DNA of 64,000 nt from Pseudomonas cedrina subsp. cedrina (lineage in GTDB: Bacteria > Pseudomonadota > Gammaproteobacteria > Pseudomonadales > Pseudomonadaceae), in NCBI RefSeq assembly GCF_001983175.1, contig NZ_MNPW01000011.1:62001-126000 (forward strand), written 5' to 3'. The translations under genes and the position numbers were made by a program. Shown here one piece after another: positions 1 through 7,993 of this stretch. The notes beneath the pieces are model-generated. The model was not told the DNA's origin and ran no database searches. It was given only the letters and a program-made list of their open reading frames with translations. Numbering within the stretch: position 1 is the stretch's first letter; the number at the start of each line of letters is the position of its first letter.

Positions 1-1033
1 CCAGGGGCTTGAGGGTATAGAGCGTGGCCATGGCTGCCTCGGTGGGGTACAGGTTGGGGTTGTTGCGAATCGCCGGGTCTACCTGGTCGGTGGCGTCCTT
101 GTTGGGGTTGGGGTAGCCGACAAAGTCGCTGATCGGCGCGATCACCTGCGGCTGCAGCAGGTAGTTGATAAAGGTGTAGGCGTCCTGCGGGTTGCTGGCA
201 CCCTTGGGGATGGCGAGCATGTCGAACCAGATCGGCGCGCCTTCCTTGGGCAGGCGCATGTCCACGGTGACGCCGTTGTTGGCTTCCTTGGCGCGGTTGG
301 CGGCCTGGGAAAAGCTGCCGGAGTAACCGACGGCCACGCAAATGTCGCCGTTGGCGATATCGGCCATGTACTTGGAGGAGTGGAAGTAGGTGATGTAAGG
401 GCGAATTTTCATCAACAGCGCCTCGGCCTTGACGTAGTCCTTGGGGTTGCTGCTGTTGGGGTCCAGGCCCAGGTGTTGCAACGCCAGCGGCAGGATTTCC
501 GAGGGCGAATCGAGCAGCGCCACGCCGCACTGTTTGAGCTTGCTGATGTTCTCTTCCTTGAAGATCAGGTCCCAGCTGTCGACCGGCGCATCGGCCCCCA
601 GCGCGGCCTTGACCTTGGCCGGGTTGAAGCCGATCAGGATGGTGCCGTACATGTAGGGCACGGCGAATTTATTGCCGGGGTCGTTGGCCTCGATCAGCTT
701 CATCAGCTTGGGGTCAAGGTGGTTCCAGTTCGGCAACTGGCTGCGGTCCAGGGGTTGGAACACCCCGGCTTCAATCTGTTTGGCCAGGAATACGTTGGAC
801 GGCACCACCACGTCGTAGCCAGCGTTGCCGGTGAGCAGCTTGGCTTCAAGCGCTTCGTTGGTATCGAAGATGTCGTACACCAGCTTGATCGCAGGGTTCT
901 GCGCCTTGAAGTCCTCCAGCGCCTTGGGCGTGATGTAGTCGAACCAGTTATAGACCTTTAGGGCTTTGCCCTCGGCGTGGGCCATGCCACTGGCAACGGC
1001 CGCGCAGAGCACGAGTGACTTGAGCATATTCAT
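1..1033 (-). CDS. Polyamine ABC transporter substrate-binding protein, PotF/SpuD-like (C-terminus cut by window edge)
   Basis: Periplasmic binding protein of the spermidine/putrescine family, which captures polyamines for an ABC importer or a sensory pathway. The reading frame runs from an ATG at 1033 off the left edge (about 344 codons; the family is about 360-365 long, so little is missing). It starts with a short signal peptide (MNMLKSLVLCAAVASGMAHA), followed by YNWFDYITPKALEDF near residues 30-45, then TNEALEAKLLTGNAGYDVV and VPYMYGTILIGFNP, all typical of PotF-like proteins. Its ATG overlaps the stop of the upstream acetylpolyamine amidohydrolase (ATGA), so the two are translationally coupled. 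No transporter permease lies in the window. Family is certain; the exact ligand is inferred. Confidence 0.9.
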   Translation of the reverse strand, partial: MNMLKSLVLCAAVASGMAHAEGKALKVYNWFDYITPKALEDFKAQNPAIKLVYDIFDTNEALEAKLLTGNAGYDVVVPSNVFLAKQIEAGVFQPLDRSQLPNWNHLDPKLMKLIEANDPGNKFAVPYMYGTILIGFNPAKVKAALGADAPVDSWDLIFKEENISKLKQCGVALLDSPSEILPLALQHLGLDPNSSNPKDYVKAEALLMKIRPYITYFHSSKYMADIANGDICVAVGYSGSFSQAANRAKEANNGVTVDMRLPKEGAPIWFDMLAIPKGASNPQDAYTFINYLLQPQVIAPISDFVGYPNPNKDATDQVDPAIRNNPNLYPTEAAMATLYTLKPL

Positions 1034-2064
1034 TGGGCTGCCCCTTCAAAACCTTCGAGAACGTTGACGGCGTTGATGCCGATTTCTTCCACCGCGTAGC
1101 CGCCTTCCATCACGAACAGCGTGGGCTTGCCCAGGCCGGCGATGCGCGCGCCCATGGCCAGGTAGTCCGGGCTGTCGAGCTTGAATTGCGAAATCGGGTC
1201 GTCCTTGAACGTGTCCACGCCCAGGGAGACCACTATGATGTCGGCGCCATAGCGTTCGATCTCTGCGCAGGCCTGTTCAAGTGCGGCGCTCCAGGCTTGC
1301 CAGCCGGTGCCTGCCGGCAGCGGGTAGTTGAAGTTGAAGCCTGCCCCGGCGTCTTTCCCCAGCTCGTCCGCATACCCCAGGAAAAACGGAAACTCCGCTT
1401 CCGGGTGCCCGTGGATCGAGGTGAACAGTACGTCGTTGCGCTCGTAGAAAATCGATTGGGTGCCGTTGCCATGGTGGTAATCCACATCCAGGATCGCGAC
1501 CTTTTTGTGGCCCTGGTCGAGGAACGCCTGAGCGGCGATGGCGGCATTATTGAGGTAGCAATAACCGCCCATGAGGTCACCGGCGGCATGATGCCCCGGC
1601 GGGCGGCACAGGGCGAAGGCGCTGCGTGCGCCTTGCTGGACAGCGGCCTGGGCGGTGAGGGCAACCTGCGCCGCGCTGTAGGCCGCTTGCCAGGTGCCGG
1701 CGGTAATCGGTGCGCCGCCGTCGAAGCTGTAATAGCCCAACTGGCCGTGCAGGCTGGTGGGCAACACCGCTCGCAGCGTACGCGCGGGCCAGGTGTAGGG
1801 CAGCAGGTCGCCGTCCTGGCCGAACTCGGTCCAGCGCGCCCAGGCCCCCTGGAAAAAGTCGAGATAGTCGCGGCTGTGAATGCGTTGCAGTGGTGCCAGG
1901 CCAAAATCCTGTGGCGCCTGCACCGGCCCCAGTTGACGGTCCTTGACCCGTTGCAGCACATGGTCGGCACGCGAGGGCATCTCAAAGCAGGGCATCAGTT
2001 GCCCGTCCATCAGTTCACAGCGGCCGTGGTGCAGGTGGTGATCATCGGAGTAGATCGTCAGCAT
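1030..2064 (-). CDS. aphA: Acetylpolyamine amidohydrolase / class II histone-deacetylase-like enzyme
   Basis: Zinc-dependent deacetylase of the arginase/HDAC fold, 344 residues. Bacterial members of this size remove acetyl groups from acetylputrescine or acetylcadaverine so that the polyamine can be catabolised. Visible signatures are PPGHHAAGDLMGGYCYLNNA (active-site His pair), DVDYHHGNGTQ (metal-binding Asp/His) and MEGGYAVEEIG near the C-terminus. The frame is open further upstream, but I chose the ATG at 2064 because MLTIYSDDHHLHHGRCEL is the usual N-terminus and GGAGAA lies just before it. The stop overlaps the ATG of the polyamine-binding protein, and an AraC-type regulator lies upstream in the same direction. 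The same deacetylase plus binding-protein pairing is known in P. aeruginosa. Substrate preference is inferred. Confidence 0.9.
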   Translation of the reverse strand: MLTIYSDDHHLHHGRCELMDGQLMPCFEMPSRADHVLQRVKDRQLGPVQAPQDFGLAPLQRIHSRDYLDFFQGAWARWTEFGQDGDLLPYTWPARTLRAVLPTSLHGQLGYYSFDGGAPITAGTWQAAYSAAQVALTAQAAVQQGARSAFALCRPPGHHAAGDLMGGYCYLNNAAIAAQAFLDQGHKKVAILDVDYHHGNGTQSIFYERNDVLFTSIHGHPEAEFPFFLGYADELGKDAGAGFNFNYPLPAGTGWQAWSAALEQACAEIERYGADIIVVSLGVDTFKDDPISQFKLDSPDYLAMGARIAGLGKPTLFVMEGGYAVEEIGINAVNVLEGFEGAAQ

Positions 2065-2197
2065 GTTGTTGTTCTCCGCAGGCTGTATCGGTGCATGCAG
2101 TCTTGCGGTGGGCGCGGTTTTTGAGAACGTCGGGAGCGGCCAAAAGGGGATAGATATGGCCAAAGTGTTTGTCCGTAATTCGACCCTTTATGGGGCG

Positions 2198-3190
2198 TTA
2201 CCCGCGATATCGGCTCGGCGCGACGCCACTCCAGCGCACAAAGGCGTGCCTGAAACTTGCGGTCTCGCTGAAACCCAGGGTCTCGGCGATTCGATGGATT
2301 GGCCAGTGGTCTTCGGCCAGCAATTGCTTGGCGCGCTCGAAACGAAGCTCGTCGAGCAGTTCCTGGTAGCTGCAGCCCAGCTCATGCAAATGTCGACGCA
2401 GGGTGCGCGCCGAGCAGTTCATTTGAACGGCCAGCCCGTCCAGCCCAGGTGCGGCGTGCAGTTGCCCCGCCAGCAACTGGCGGATGCGCCCCAGCCAGGC
2501 CTCGCGCCCGGTAAATTCGGTGTTCTGTTTGCGACAGCGCTCGGCCATGGCGTGATGGGTTACGGCGTCGGCCAGTGGCAACGGTTGCTCCAGCCAATGT
2601 TTATCAAAGGCAAACGCGTTGGTCGTGGCCTGGAACTGCAACGGGCAATCGAAACACTCGGCGTAGCGCGCGCGATAATCCGGCGCATCGTGCTCGAACC
2701 GCGCGCCCAGCAACGGTAGCGGGTGGCCGAGCAAGTCGTCGCAGATGACCTTCAACGACGCCAGGCACAGCTCCACATTGAACGCGGTGAGCGCCGGGTT
2801 TTCGCGGTAGTCGCCAGCGGTAAACCAGACCTGTTCGCCGTCCTCCTTAAGGCTCAGCTCGAACAGTGTTCCCAGCAGCGCCGGATAACGCAGAGCCAGG
2901 CGCAAAGCGTCACCGAAAGTGGCACTGGTGAGCAGGGCATAGCCGAGCATGCCGTAGGACGAAACATGCATTCGCCGGCCCACGCTCAAGCCAATATCGC
3001 GCTGCAGGGCCACGGCGTTGGCGCACACTTGCATCTCCTGATGCGTGGCGATGCGCGTGTCGGCACGGCTCAAGTCCGCCGCGCAGATACCGCTGCCGGC
3101 CAGCAGCGTCGCGGCGGGCCAGCCTTGCACCTCGAAGGTGCTGAGTACCAGCGAGACCGCATTGAGGGTGGTGAGGTGCGAGTGCAACAT
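2198..3190 (-). CDS. AraC-family transcriptional regulator with arabinose-binding-like N-domain (OruR/MmsR type)
   Basis: A 330-residue regulator. The N-terminal two thirds form the AraC effector-sensing region common to OruR-like Pseudomonas regulators. The C-terminus is a double helix-turn-helix: CSARTLRRHLHELGCSYQEL, then HRIAETLGFSETASFRHAF and ending VAPSRYRG. I chose the ATG at 3190 because GGAAG precedes it and the sequence starts MLHSHLTTLNAVSLVL; a TTG at 3229 would add 13 residues. It lies 133 bases upstream of the acetylpolyamine amidohydrolase on the same strand and probably controls that operon, with an acetylated polyamine or breakdown product as a likely effector. The link to the operon rests on position only. 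Confidence 0.85.
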   Translation of the reverse strand: MLHSHLTTLNAVSLVLSTFEVQGWPAATLLAGSGICAADLSRADTRIATHQEMQVCANAVALQRDIGLSVGRRMHVSSYGMLGYALLTSATFGDALRLALRYPALLGTLFELSLKEDGEQVWFTAGDYRENPALTAFNVELCLASLKVICDDLLGHPLPLLGARFEHDAPDYRARYAECFDCPLQFQATTNAFAFDKHWLEQPLPLADAVTHHAMAERCRKQNTEFTGREAWLGRIRQLLAGQLHAAPGLDGLAVQMNCSARTLRRHLHELGCSYQELLDELRFERAKQLLAEDHWPIHRIAETLGFSETASFRHAFVRWSGVAPSRYRG

Positions 3191-3392
3191 GACGACTTCC
3201 AGCCAGGGGATGGCTGGAAAGGGCAGCAAGTTATGTGCCGAAGCCCGCGGCTAACGCCTGTTCGATGCCGTGTAGGCGTGCGCCTGCAGCCCATTTCGGC
3301 CGAAAGCGGCCCCTTTTTTCCGCAACCGGTCTACCATGCCAGCCCCGGCAGTGGTTCACGCGCTACCGACCCCATTCTTAAAAGGTGCTGCA

Positions 3393-3626
3393 ATGTCCAT
3401 CGATCAAATCTCCCTGCCTAAAGGCGTAGGCCCCCACGCGCTCAAGCTGCTCGACGCCATCACCGGCGCTTCCACCCACGAAGAACTCAACCGCGCTGGC
3501 GGTAAAGCCGAGGGTTTCGTGCTCGGCCTGGAAGCCACCAAAGCCATCAAAAGCCAGATCGCCGAGTCGATGTATGTGGCTTACGACGACGCGGCGAGTA
3601 ACCGGGCGAGTGAGTTGAAGGGCTGA
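3393..3626 (+). CDS. Small conserved hypothetical protein (77 aa)
   Basis: Soluble 77-residue protein starting MSIDQISLPKGVGPHAL, with no signal peptide or membrane segment. It is Ala-rich and predicted helical, with an internal GGKAEGFVLGLEATKAIKSQ stretch. AAAGGTG precedes the ATG at a good distance; an in-frame upstream ATG at 3336 has no such site. It looks like a Pseudomonas lineage protein of unknown function. It is divergent from the AraC regulator, so the spacer 3191-3392 should hold both promoters. It is followed after 3 bases by the convergent DUF6124 gene. No function can be assigned. Confidence 0.65.
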   Translation: MSIDQISLPKGVGPHALKLLDAITGASTHEELNRAGGKAEGFVLGLEATKAIKSQIAESMYVAYDDAASNRASELKG

Positions 3627-3629
3627 TAA

Positions 3630-3869
3630 TCAGCTGGAGCAGGGCGCTTCGCGGTCAAGGAGTTTGGCGGTGAGCAGTACGCCCAGTTCGCTCAGTTGAT
3701 GAATGGCCAGGGCGATGTCGCGGTGTTTGCCGGACAGGTCTTCGGACAGGTCGAGCAGCAGGGTGCTGACGGACGCGAAGGTTTCGTAGCTGTTGGTGAT
3801 GAGGGTTTCGTTGCTGGCGTTGGGAGCGACGCTGAAGAGGGCGGTTGGATCTGGTGTGACTTTAAACAT
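3630..3869 (-). CDS. DUF6124 family protein, short form
   Basis: A 79-residue protein starting MFKVTPDPTALFSVAP, the N-terminal signature of the Pseudomonas DUF6124 family, followed by NASNETLITNSYETFASVST and a helical C-terminus (LSGKHRDIALAIHQLSEL). Family members I know of are usually longer (above 100 residues), with a linker between the MFKVTP start and the core; here the linker is nearly absent. The start at 3869 is chosen because AGGAATT precedes it; an upstream start at 3896 would run into a structured leader. Function is unknown. The family tends to be multicopy in Pseudomonas genomes. Confidence 0.75.
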   Translation of the reverse strand: MFKVTPDPTALFSVAPNASNETLITNSYETFASVSTLLLDLSEDLSGKHRDIALAIHQLSELGVLLTAKLLDREAPCSS

Positions 3870-3950
3870 GTTTGAATTCCTGTTTAGGGCCGACATCCCT
3901 CAGCTACTAAACAGAAGGGTGGCGGCTATGCGCAGGTTAGTAGACCGGGG
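3870..3950 (-). promoter_or_regulatory. Structured 5' leader of the DUF6124 gene with two competing hairpins
   Basis: On the minus strand, CTGTTTAG (3914-3907) can pair perfectly with CTAAACAG (3887-3880), a hairpin that abuts the AGGA ribosome binding site. An alternative perfect 7-base pairing joins CTACTAA (3943-3937) to TTAGTAG (3910-3904). The two structures share bases 3907-3910, so they exclude each other, as in attenuators and riboswitches. The stems are short and the function is inferred. Confidence 0.4.
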
Positions 3951-4222
3951 AATCCAAACGAAAGCCGGCGCACCCGAAGGTGCCCTGCGCACAGCCACCA
4001 TCAAGTACAGACAGGAAGTCTGCTTGATGACGCTTGTGCACTTTGTCTGGATAAACCGTCAGGCTACTAAACCCGATCACCGAGACGTCGGCGACCGAGC
4101 CACCTTAGAGACGACCACCCCAGCGCACAAGCCGGCGGATTCTGACGTACGCGTAGGCAATGGGGCAAGGAGTCGGATGGGTTTGGGATTTGTCTGAAGG
4201 ACGTGGGTTGGTCTCTAAACCC
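3951..4222. other. Gene-less spacer
   Basis: No convincing gene in either direction. It contains another CTACTAAAC (4064-4072), the same short motif found in the DUF6124 leader, followed by a GTCGGCGACCGAG stretch. It is probably the promoter side of the leader. A small open frame here has no supporting features. Confidence 0.4.
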
Positions 4223-4368
4223 GTAGTGAGCGGGCTTGCCCCGCGCTGGGTGGCGAAGCCGCCCCAATACAGTCGCCGCCGATTTACAGATAAACCGAGT
4301 CGCCTGGTTTGGGGCGGCTTCGCCCCCCAGCGCGGGCGGTGCGACGATTCGACAAGCCCGCTCACTAC
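4223..4368. repeat. REP doublet (REPIN), GAGCGGGCTTGCCCCGCG family
   Basis: Two inverted arms, GTAGTGAGCGGGCTTGCC at the left and GGCAAGCCC-like/CTCACTAC at the right, enclose a variable centre with the GGTTTGGGGCGGCTTCGCC block. The same family recurs at 7765-7896, 14402-14574 and 21535-21669. The right arm is degenerate (GACAAGCCCGCTCACTAC, with the GCGGGG core altered). Confidence 0.85.
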
Positions 4369-4466
4369 ACCACGATGTGTCCGGTCCATACACACGGTGT
4401 AAAAGGCACGCGGCGTTGGTGTAGGCTCATCGGCCGCGAACGCCGCTGAAAGCACAAGGAATGCCC

Positions 4467-5039
4467 ATGACATTGACCGTCAAAACCCTGCTCGACCTGG
4501 CCATGGCCAACCCGATCAACGCCCAAATCACCGCGCGTTTGCCGGACCTCGGCGTGGACCAGTGCTTTCTCACGGCGGGCTGCCTGTTCCAGGCGGTGTG
4601 GAATCATCAGTCGGACCTGCCCGCCGCCCAAGGCGTCAAGGACTACGACGTTTTCTACTTCGATACCGACCTGTCCTACGAGGCTGAGGACGCAGTGATC
4701 CGCGCGGCCGAGGCGCTGTTTCGGGACTTGGGCGTCAACGTCGAAGTCAAGAACCAGGCGCGGGTTCACCTCTGGTATGGCGAGCGGTTTGGCCGTCCGT
4801 ATCCGCAGTTGCACACGGCCAAGCAGGGGATTGATCGTTACCTGGTAGCGGGTACGTGCATCGGCTTGGAGATTGCCACGGGTGAACTGTATGCGCCGTA
4901 TGGCTTGGAGGATGTGGCGCAGGGCGTGCTGCGCATCAACCCGCTGCATGCGGAGCCTGCGTTGTTTGCGCAAAAGGCGCGCAGTTACCAGGCGCGTTGG
5001 CCTTGGCTGAAGATCATCGAGCCGGGTTCAGCCGAGTAA
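4467..5039 (+). CDS. Nucleotidyltransferase family protein (NTP_transf_6 / DUF925)
   Basis: A 190-residue protein of the bacterial NTP_transf_6 family, predicted nucleotidyltransferase fold with no defined substrate. Visible features are FLTAGCLFQAVWN near residue 36, KDYDVFYFDTDLSYEAED (the acidic metal-binding region with Asp pairs), RVHLWYGERFGRPYP and the conserved C-terminal YAPYGLEDVAQGVLRINP. The start at 4467 is preferred over ATG 4461 because AAGGA sits 6 bases upstream of the second ATG and abuts the first. It is convergent with the chromate transporter and overlaps its 3' end by 12 bases. Confidence 0.85.
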   Translation: MTLTVKTLLDLAMANPINAQITARLPDLGVDQCFLTAGCLFQAVWNHQSDLPAAQGVKDYDVFYFDTDLSYEAEDAVIRAAEALFRDLGVNVEVKNQARVHLWYGERFGRPYPQLHTAKQGIDRYLVAGTCIGLEIATGELYAPYGLEDVAQGVLRINPLHAEPALFAQKARSYQARWPWLKIIEPGSAE

Positions 5040-6227
5040 CGCTCCCACTGCGCCGCAGCCGGCCACGACCAGCCAGGGCGGCAGCCGCCCAACGGTCAAC
5101 GCTGCCAGGGCGATCAGCGCCAGGGCGAAGTCCGCCACGCTAAAAATCGCGCTGGTCCACACCGGCTGGTACAACGCCGCGAGCAAGAGCCCCACCACCG
5201 CCGCGTTGACCCCGGCCAGTGCGGCTTGGGTGCGTGGGCTGCGGCGCAGGGTGGCCCAGAAGGGCAGCGCGCCCATCACCAGCAGAAACGACGGGGCAAA
5301 GATCGCCAACAGGCCAATCACGCCCCCCAGCCAGCCCGTAGGCGCATGATTCATCGACGCACCGAGGAAGGCGGCGAAGGTGAACAGCGGGCCCGGCACG
5401 GCTTGCGTGGCGCCATAGCCGGCGACGAATACATCACTGCTCACCCACTGCGGCGTTACGACTTGCGCTTGCAGCAGCGGCAACACCACATGGCCACCGC
5501 CGAATACCAGCGAACCGGTGCGATAGAAAGCATCCACCAAGGCCAGGGTCGGGTTGGGCAGCCAACCGGCCAGGATCGGCAGGCCCGCCAGCAACAGCGC
5601 AAACAGCCCCAACCACAAGGCGCCTGCGCGGCGGCTGATGGCGATCGGCAGCGCGTCATGCTCGGTACTTGGCGCTGGCTTAAACAGCAGCAGACCGGCG
5701 AGGCCCGCAAGGGCGATTACCCCGACCTGGCCCCAGGCGGACGGTTCCAGCAGCGCCGCGCAGGCCGCGATCAGCATCAGCGTAATACGCACCACGCCCC
5801 GGCACAGGTTGCGCGCCATGCCCCAAACGGCCTGGGCCACCACCGCCACGGCCACGACTTTAAGACCGTGCAGCACGCCGAAGGGTATAGCGTTGCCGTA
5901 ATGGGAAAGGCCCATGGCGAACAGGATCAAGGCAATGGCTGACGGCAGCGTAAACCCGGCCCAGGCAGCGGCGGCACCACCGTAGCCCGCGCGGGAAAGG
6001 CCCAGTGCAATGCCCACCTGGCTGCTGGCCGGGCCGGGCAAGAATTGGCACAGCGCGACCAGGTCCGCGTAGCTGCGTTCGCTGAGCCAGCGTCGCCGGG
6101 TCACGAACTCTGCGCGAAAGTAACCCAAGTGGGCGATGGGCCCGCCGAACGAGGTGAGGCCCAGGCGCAGGAAGATAAGGAACACCGACCAAGGGCTGTT
6201 AGAGGAGGAGGCGAGCGGGTTGGCCAA
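5028..6227 (-). CDS. chrA: Chromate transporter, long two-domain ChrA
   Basis: Inner-membrane CHR-family protein of 399 residues with about ten to twelve membrane segments, expected to export chromate using the proton gradient. Both halves carry the family motifs: FGGPIAHLGYF and PGPASSQVGIALG in the N-half, FGGGHVVLPLLQ and AVPGPLFTFAAFLGA in the C-half. The only reasonable start is a TTG at 6227 (an in-frame stop lies 24 bases upstream and no ATG is nearby), giving MANPLASSSNSPWSVF. No strong ribosome binding site is visible, so the start is uncertain. It is convergent with the nucleotidyltransferase gene. Confidence 0.9.
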   Translation of the reverse strand: MANPLASSSNSPWSVFLIFLRLGLTSFGGPIAHLGYFRAEFVTRRRWLSERSYADLVALCQFLPGPASSQVGIALGLSRAGYGGAAAAWAGFTLPSAIALILFAMGLSHYGNAIPFGVLHGLKVVAVAVVAQAVWGMARNLCRGVVRITLMLIAACAALLEPSAWGQVGVIALAGLAGLLLFKPAPSTEHDALPIAISRRAGALWLGLFALLLAGLPILAGWLPNPTLALVDAFYRTGSLVFGGGHVVLPLLQAQVVTPQWVSSDVFVAGYGATQAVPGPLFTFAAFLGASMNHAPTGWLGGVIGLLAIFAPSFLLVMGALPFWATLRRSPRTQAALAGVNAAVVGLLLAALYQPVWTSAIFSVADFALALIALAALTVGRLPPWLVVAGCGAVGALLG

Positions 6228-6401
6228 GGTTGGATCTCGGGTAGAGGGCTAAGCTGTGGGAGGGCTTCCCGGCACCATAACCAATTTTGATGACGTGCAG
6301 AAGAGACGGCATTTTTTCGGCCTTCATTGAATTTTTCCGCTCGGGTTCGAGTCATTCAAGCAGAGCGTTGCTTTCTACCCACTCCACCTCAAGGACTGAC
6401 G

Positions 6402-6842
6402 ATGACCTTTTTTATCTTCCTGCTCGCCTGCGCCGCCGCCGCCAGCACCGGCATTATCTTCAAGCCGGGTGCCTGGTATGAATCGTTGGTCAAGCCCAGC
6501 TTCACCCCGCCCAATTGGCTGTTCCCGGTGGCCTGGACGATCATCTACCTGCTGCTGGCCTGGGCCGGTTATCGCCTCAGCCTGATCCCGGGCAGCCAGA
6601 TCGTGTTGGCCTTGTGGGCGGCGCAGATTGCCTTGAACACACTGTGGACACCGGTGTTCTTCGGCGCCCATCGCGTCCTCGCGGGGATGGTGATTATTGC
6701 CGTGCTGTGGCTCACCGTGGCCTCGATGGTGGTGTTGGCGGTGCGCCTGGACCTGATCACCGGTTTGATCCTGTTCCCTTACCTGGCGTGGTTGTGTGTG
6801 GCGGCGGCGTTGAATTTCTCGATCCTGCGCAATAACCGCTGA
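6402..6842 (+). CDS. TspO/MBR family tryptophan-rich sensory protein
   Basis: Membrane protein of 146 residues with five hydrophobic helices, homologous to TspO and the mitochondrial benzodiazepine receptor. The family binds porphyrins and sterols and acts in stress or tetrapyrrole control. Landmarks are KPSFTPPNWLFPVAWTIIYL (the conserved W/P loop and second helix) and ALWAAQIALNTLWTPVFFG. The start at 6402 has AAGGA at the right distance. Its stop overlaps the next ATG (TGATG), so it is co-translated with the downstream alpha/beta hydrolase. Confidence 0.9.
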   Translation: MTFFIFLLACAAAASTGIIFKPGAWYESLVKPSFTPPNWLFPVAWTIIYLLLAWAGYRLSLIPGSQIVLALWAAQIALNTLWTPVFFGAHRVLAGMVIIAVLWLTVASMVVLAVRLDLITGLILFPYLAWLCVAAALNFSILRNNR

Positions 6843-7768
6843 TGGCCTTCACGCCCTGGCCTGCCAGTGAGCCCGAACTGGCCGAGATGCGCCGCTTCAA
6901 CCAGAAACTTGCCTGGTTGCCGCGCTTCAAGATCCGCAATCGCGTCACCCCGCGTTTGATTCAGGCGCTGTTGCGCGCCAGCCAAACCATCAAACGCGCG
7001 CCTGCGGTGGAAATAAAGCGGGTGAACGGGATCCCGGTGCGCATCCTGCGGCCCGGCGGCAGGCCCAAAGGCGTGGTGCTGGACATCCACGGCGGCGGCT
7101 GGGTGATCGGCAATGCGCAGATGGATGACGACCTCAACCTGGGCATGGTCAACGCGTGCGATGTGGCGGTGGTATCGGTGGATTATCGGTTGGCGGTCGA
7201 CACGCCGGTCGAAGGCCTGATGGAAGACTGCCTGACGGCCGCGCGTTGGTTGCTGACCGCCGATGAGTTCGCCGACCTTCCGGTGTTCGTTGTCGGCGAA
7301 TCGGCTGGCGGGCACCTGGCGGCGGCGACCTTGCTGGCCTTGAAGCAATGGCCCGAACTGCTCAAACGGGTAAGCGGGGCGGTGTTGTATTACGGCGTCT
7401 ACGATCTGACCGGCACCCCCAGCGTGCGCACGGCGGGGCCGCAGACGCTGATGCTGGATGGGCCGGGCATGGTCGAGGCGCTGCGCATGCTAACGCCGGG
7501 CTTGAGTGACGACGAACGTCGCCAGCCGCCGTTGTCACCGTTGTATGGCGACTTCAGCGGGATGCCGCCAGCGTTGATGTTCGTGGGGGAACTGGATCCG
7601 CTGAAGGATGACACGCTGTTGATCGCCGAACATTGGCCAGAGGCAGAGGCGTATCTGTTGCCGGAGTCGGCGCATGGGTTCATCCATTTTCCGGTGGCGA
7701 TGGCAGCCAGTGTGCTCGCCTGCAGCCACACATGGATAGCGCAGCGGATGCTCCTGATAAACGTGTAG
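6842..7768 (+). CDS. Alpha/beta hydrolase, hormone-sensitive-lipase (HSL) type esterase
   Basis: A 308-residue predicted esterase. It shows the HSL-family oxyanion motif HGGGWVIGNAQ near residue 83, the nucleophile elbow GESAGGHLAAAT near 156-162, a catalytic Asp in FVGELDPLKDD and His in ESAHGFIHFP. There is no signal peptide, so it is likely cytoplasmic; the substrate is unknown. It overlaps tspO by one base. Its stop codon TAG lies inside the left arm of a REP doublet (7765-7896), so the last codons (LINV) may have been set by arrival of the repeat. Confidence 0.88.
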   Translation: MAFTPWPASEPELAEMRRFNQKLAWLPRFKIRNRVTPRLIQALLRASQTIKRAPAVEIKRVNGIPVRILRPGGRPKGVVLDIHGGGWVIGNAQMDDDLNLGMVNACDVAVVSVDYRLAVDTPVEGLMEDCLTAARWLLTADEFADLPVFVVGESAGGHLAAATLLALKQWPELLKRVSGAVLYYGVYDLTGTPSVRTAGPQTLMLDGPGMVEALRMLTPGLSDDERRQPPLSPLYGDFSGMPPALMFVGELDPLKDDTLLIAEHWPEAEAYLLPESAHGFIHFPVAMAASVLACSHTWIAQRMLLINV

Positions 7769-7896
7769 TGAGCGGGCTTGCCCCGCGCTGGGCTGCGAAG
7801 CGGCCCCAACCGGGCCGCCGCGGTGTGTCAGGAAAATTAGGGCGACTGGTTTTGGGGCGGCTTCGCCACCCGGCGCGGGGCAAGCCCGCTCACTAC
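7765..7896. repeat. REP doublet (REPIN) that supplies the stop codon of the upstream hydrolase
   Basis: The left arm GTAGTGAGCGGGCTTGCC and right arm GGCAAGCCCGCTCACTAC are perfect inverted copies, followed inward by CCGCGCTGGG / GGCGCGG. The centre contains CTGGTTTTGGGGCGGCTTCG, shared with the other copies of this family. It begins within the final codons of the alpha/beta hydrolase gene. Confidence 0.9.
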
Positions 7897-7993
7897 AGGG
7901 GTTTGTCAGCCTTTGGTATGACCGCAAGAATCGGATAGCCACAGGTGTCTGGGTTCCCGCCTTATAGAGGCCCACCCCACGCAGGCACCTATC

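Noticed and set aside
4067..4473. Open frames of 100-120 codons across the REP doublet.
   Set aside because: They translate the repeat arms themselves, and the same peptides recur at the other copies of the repeat.
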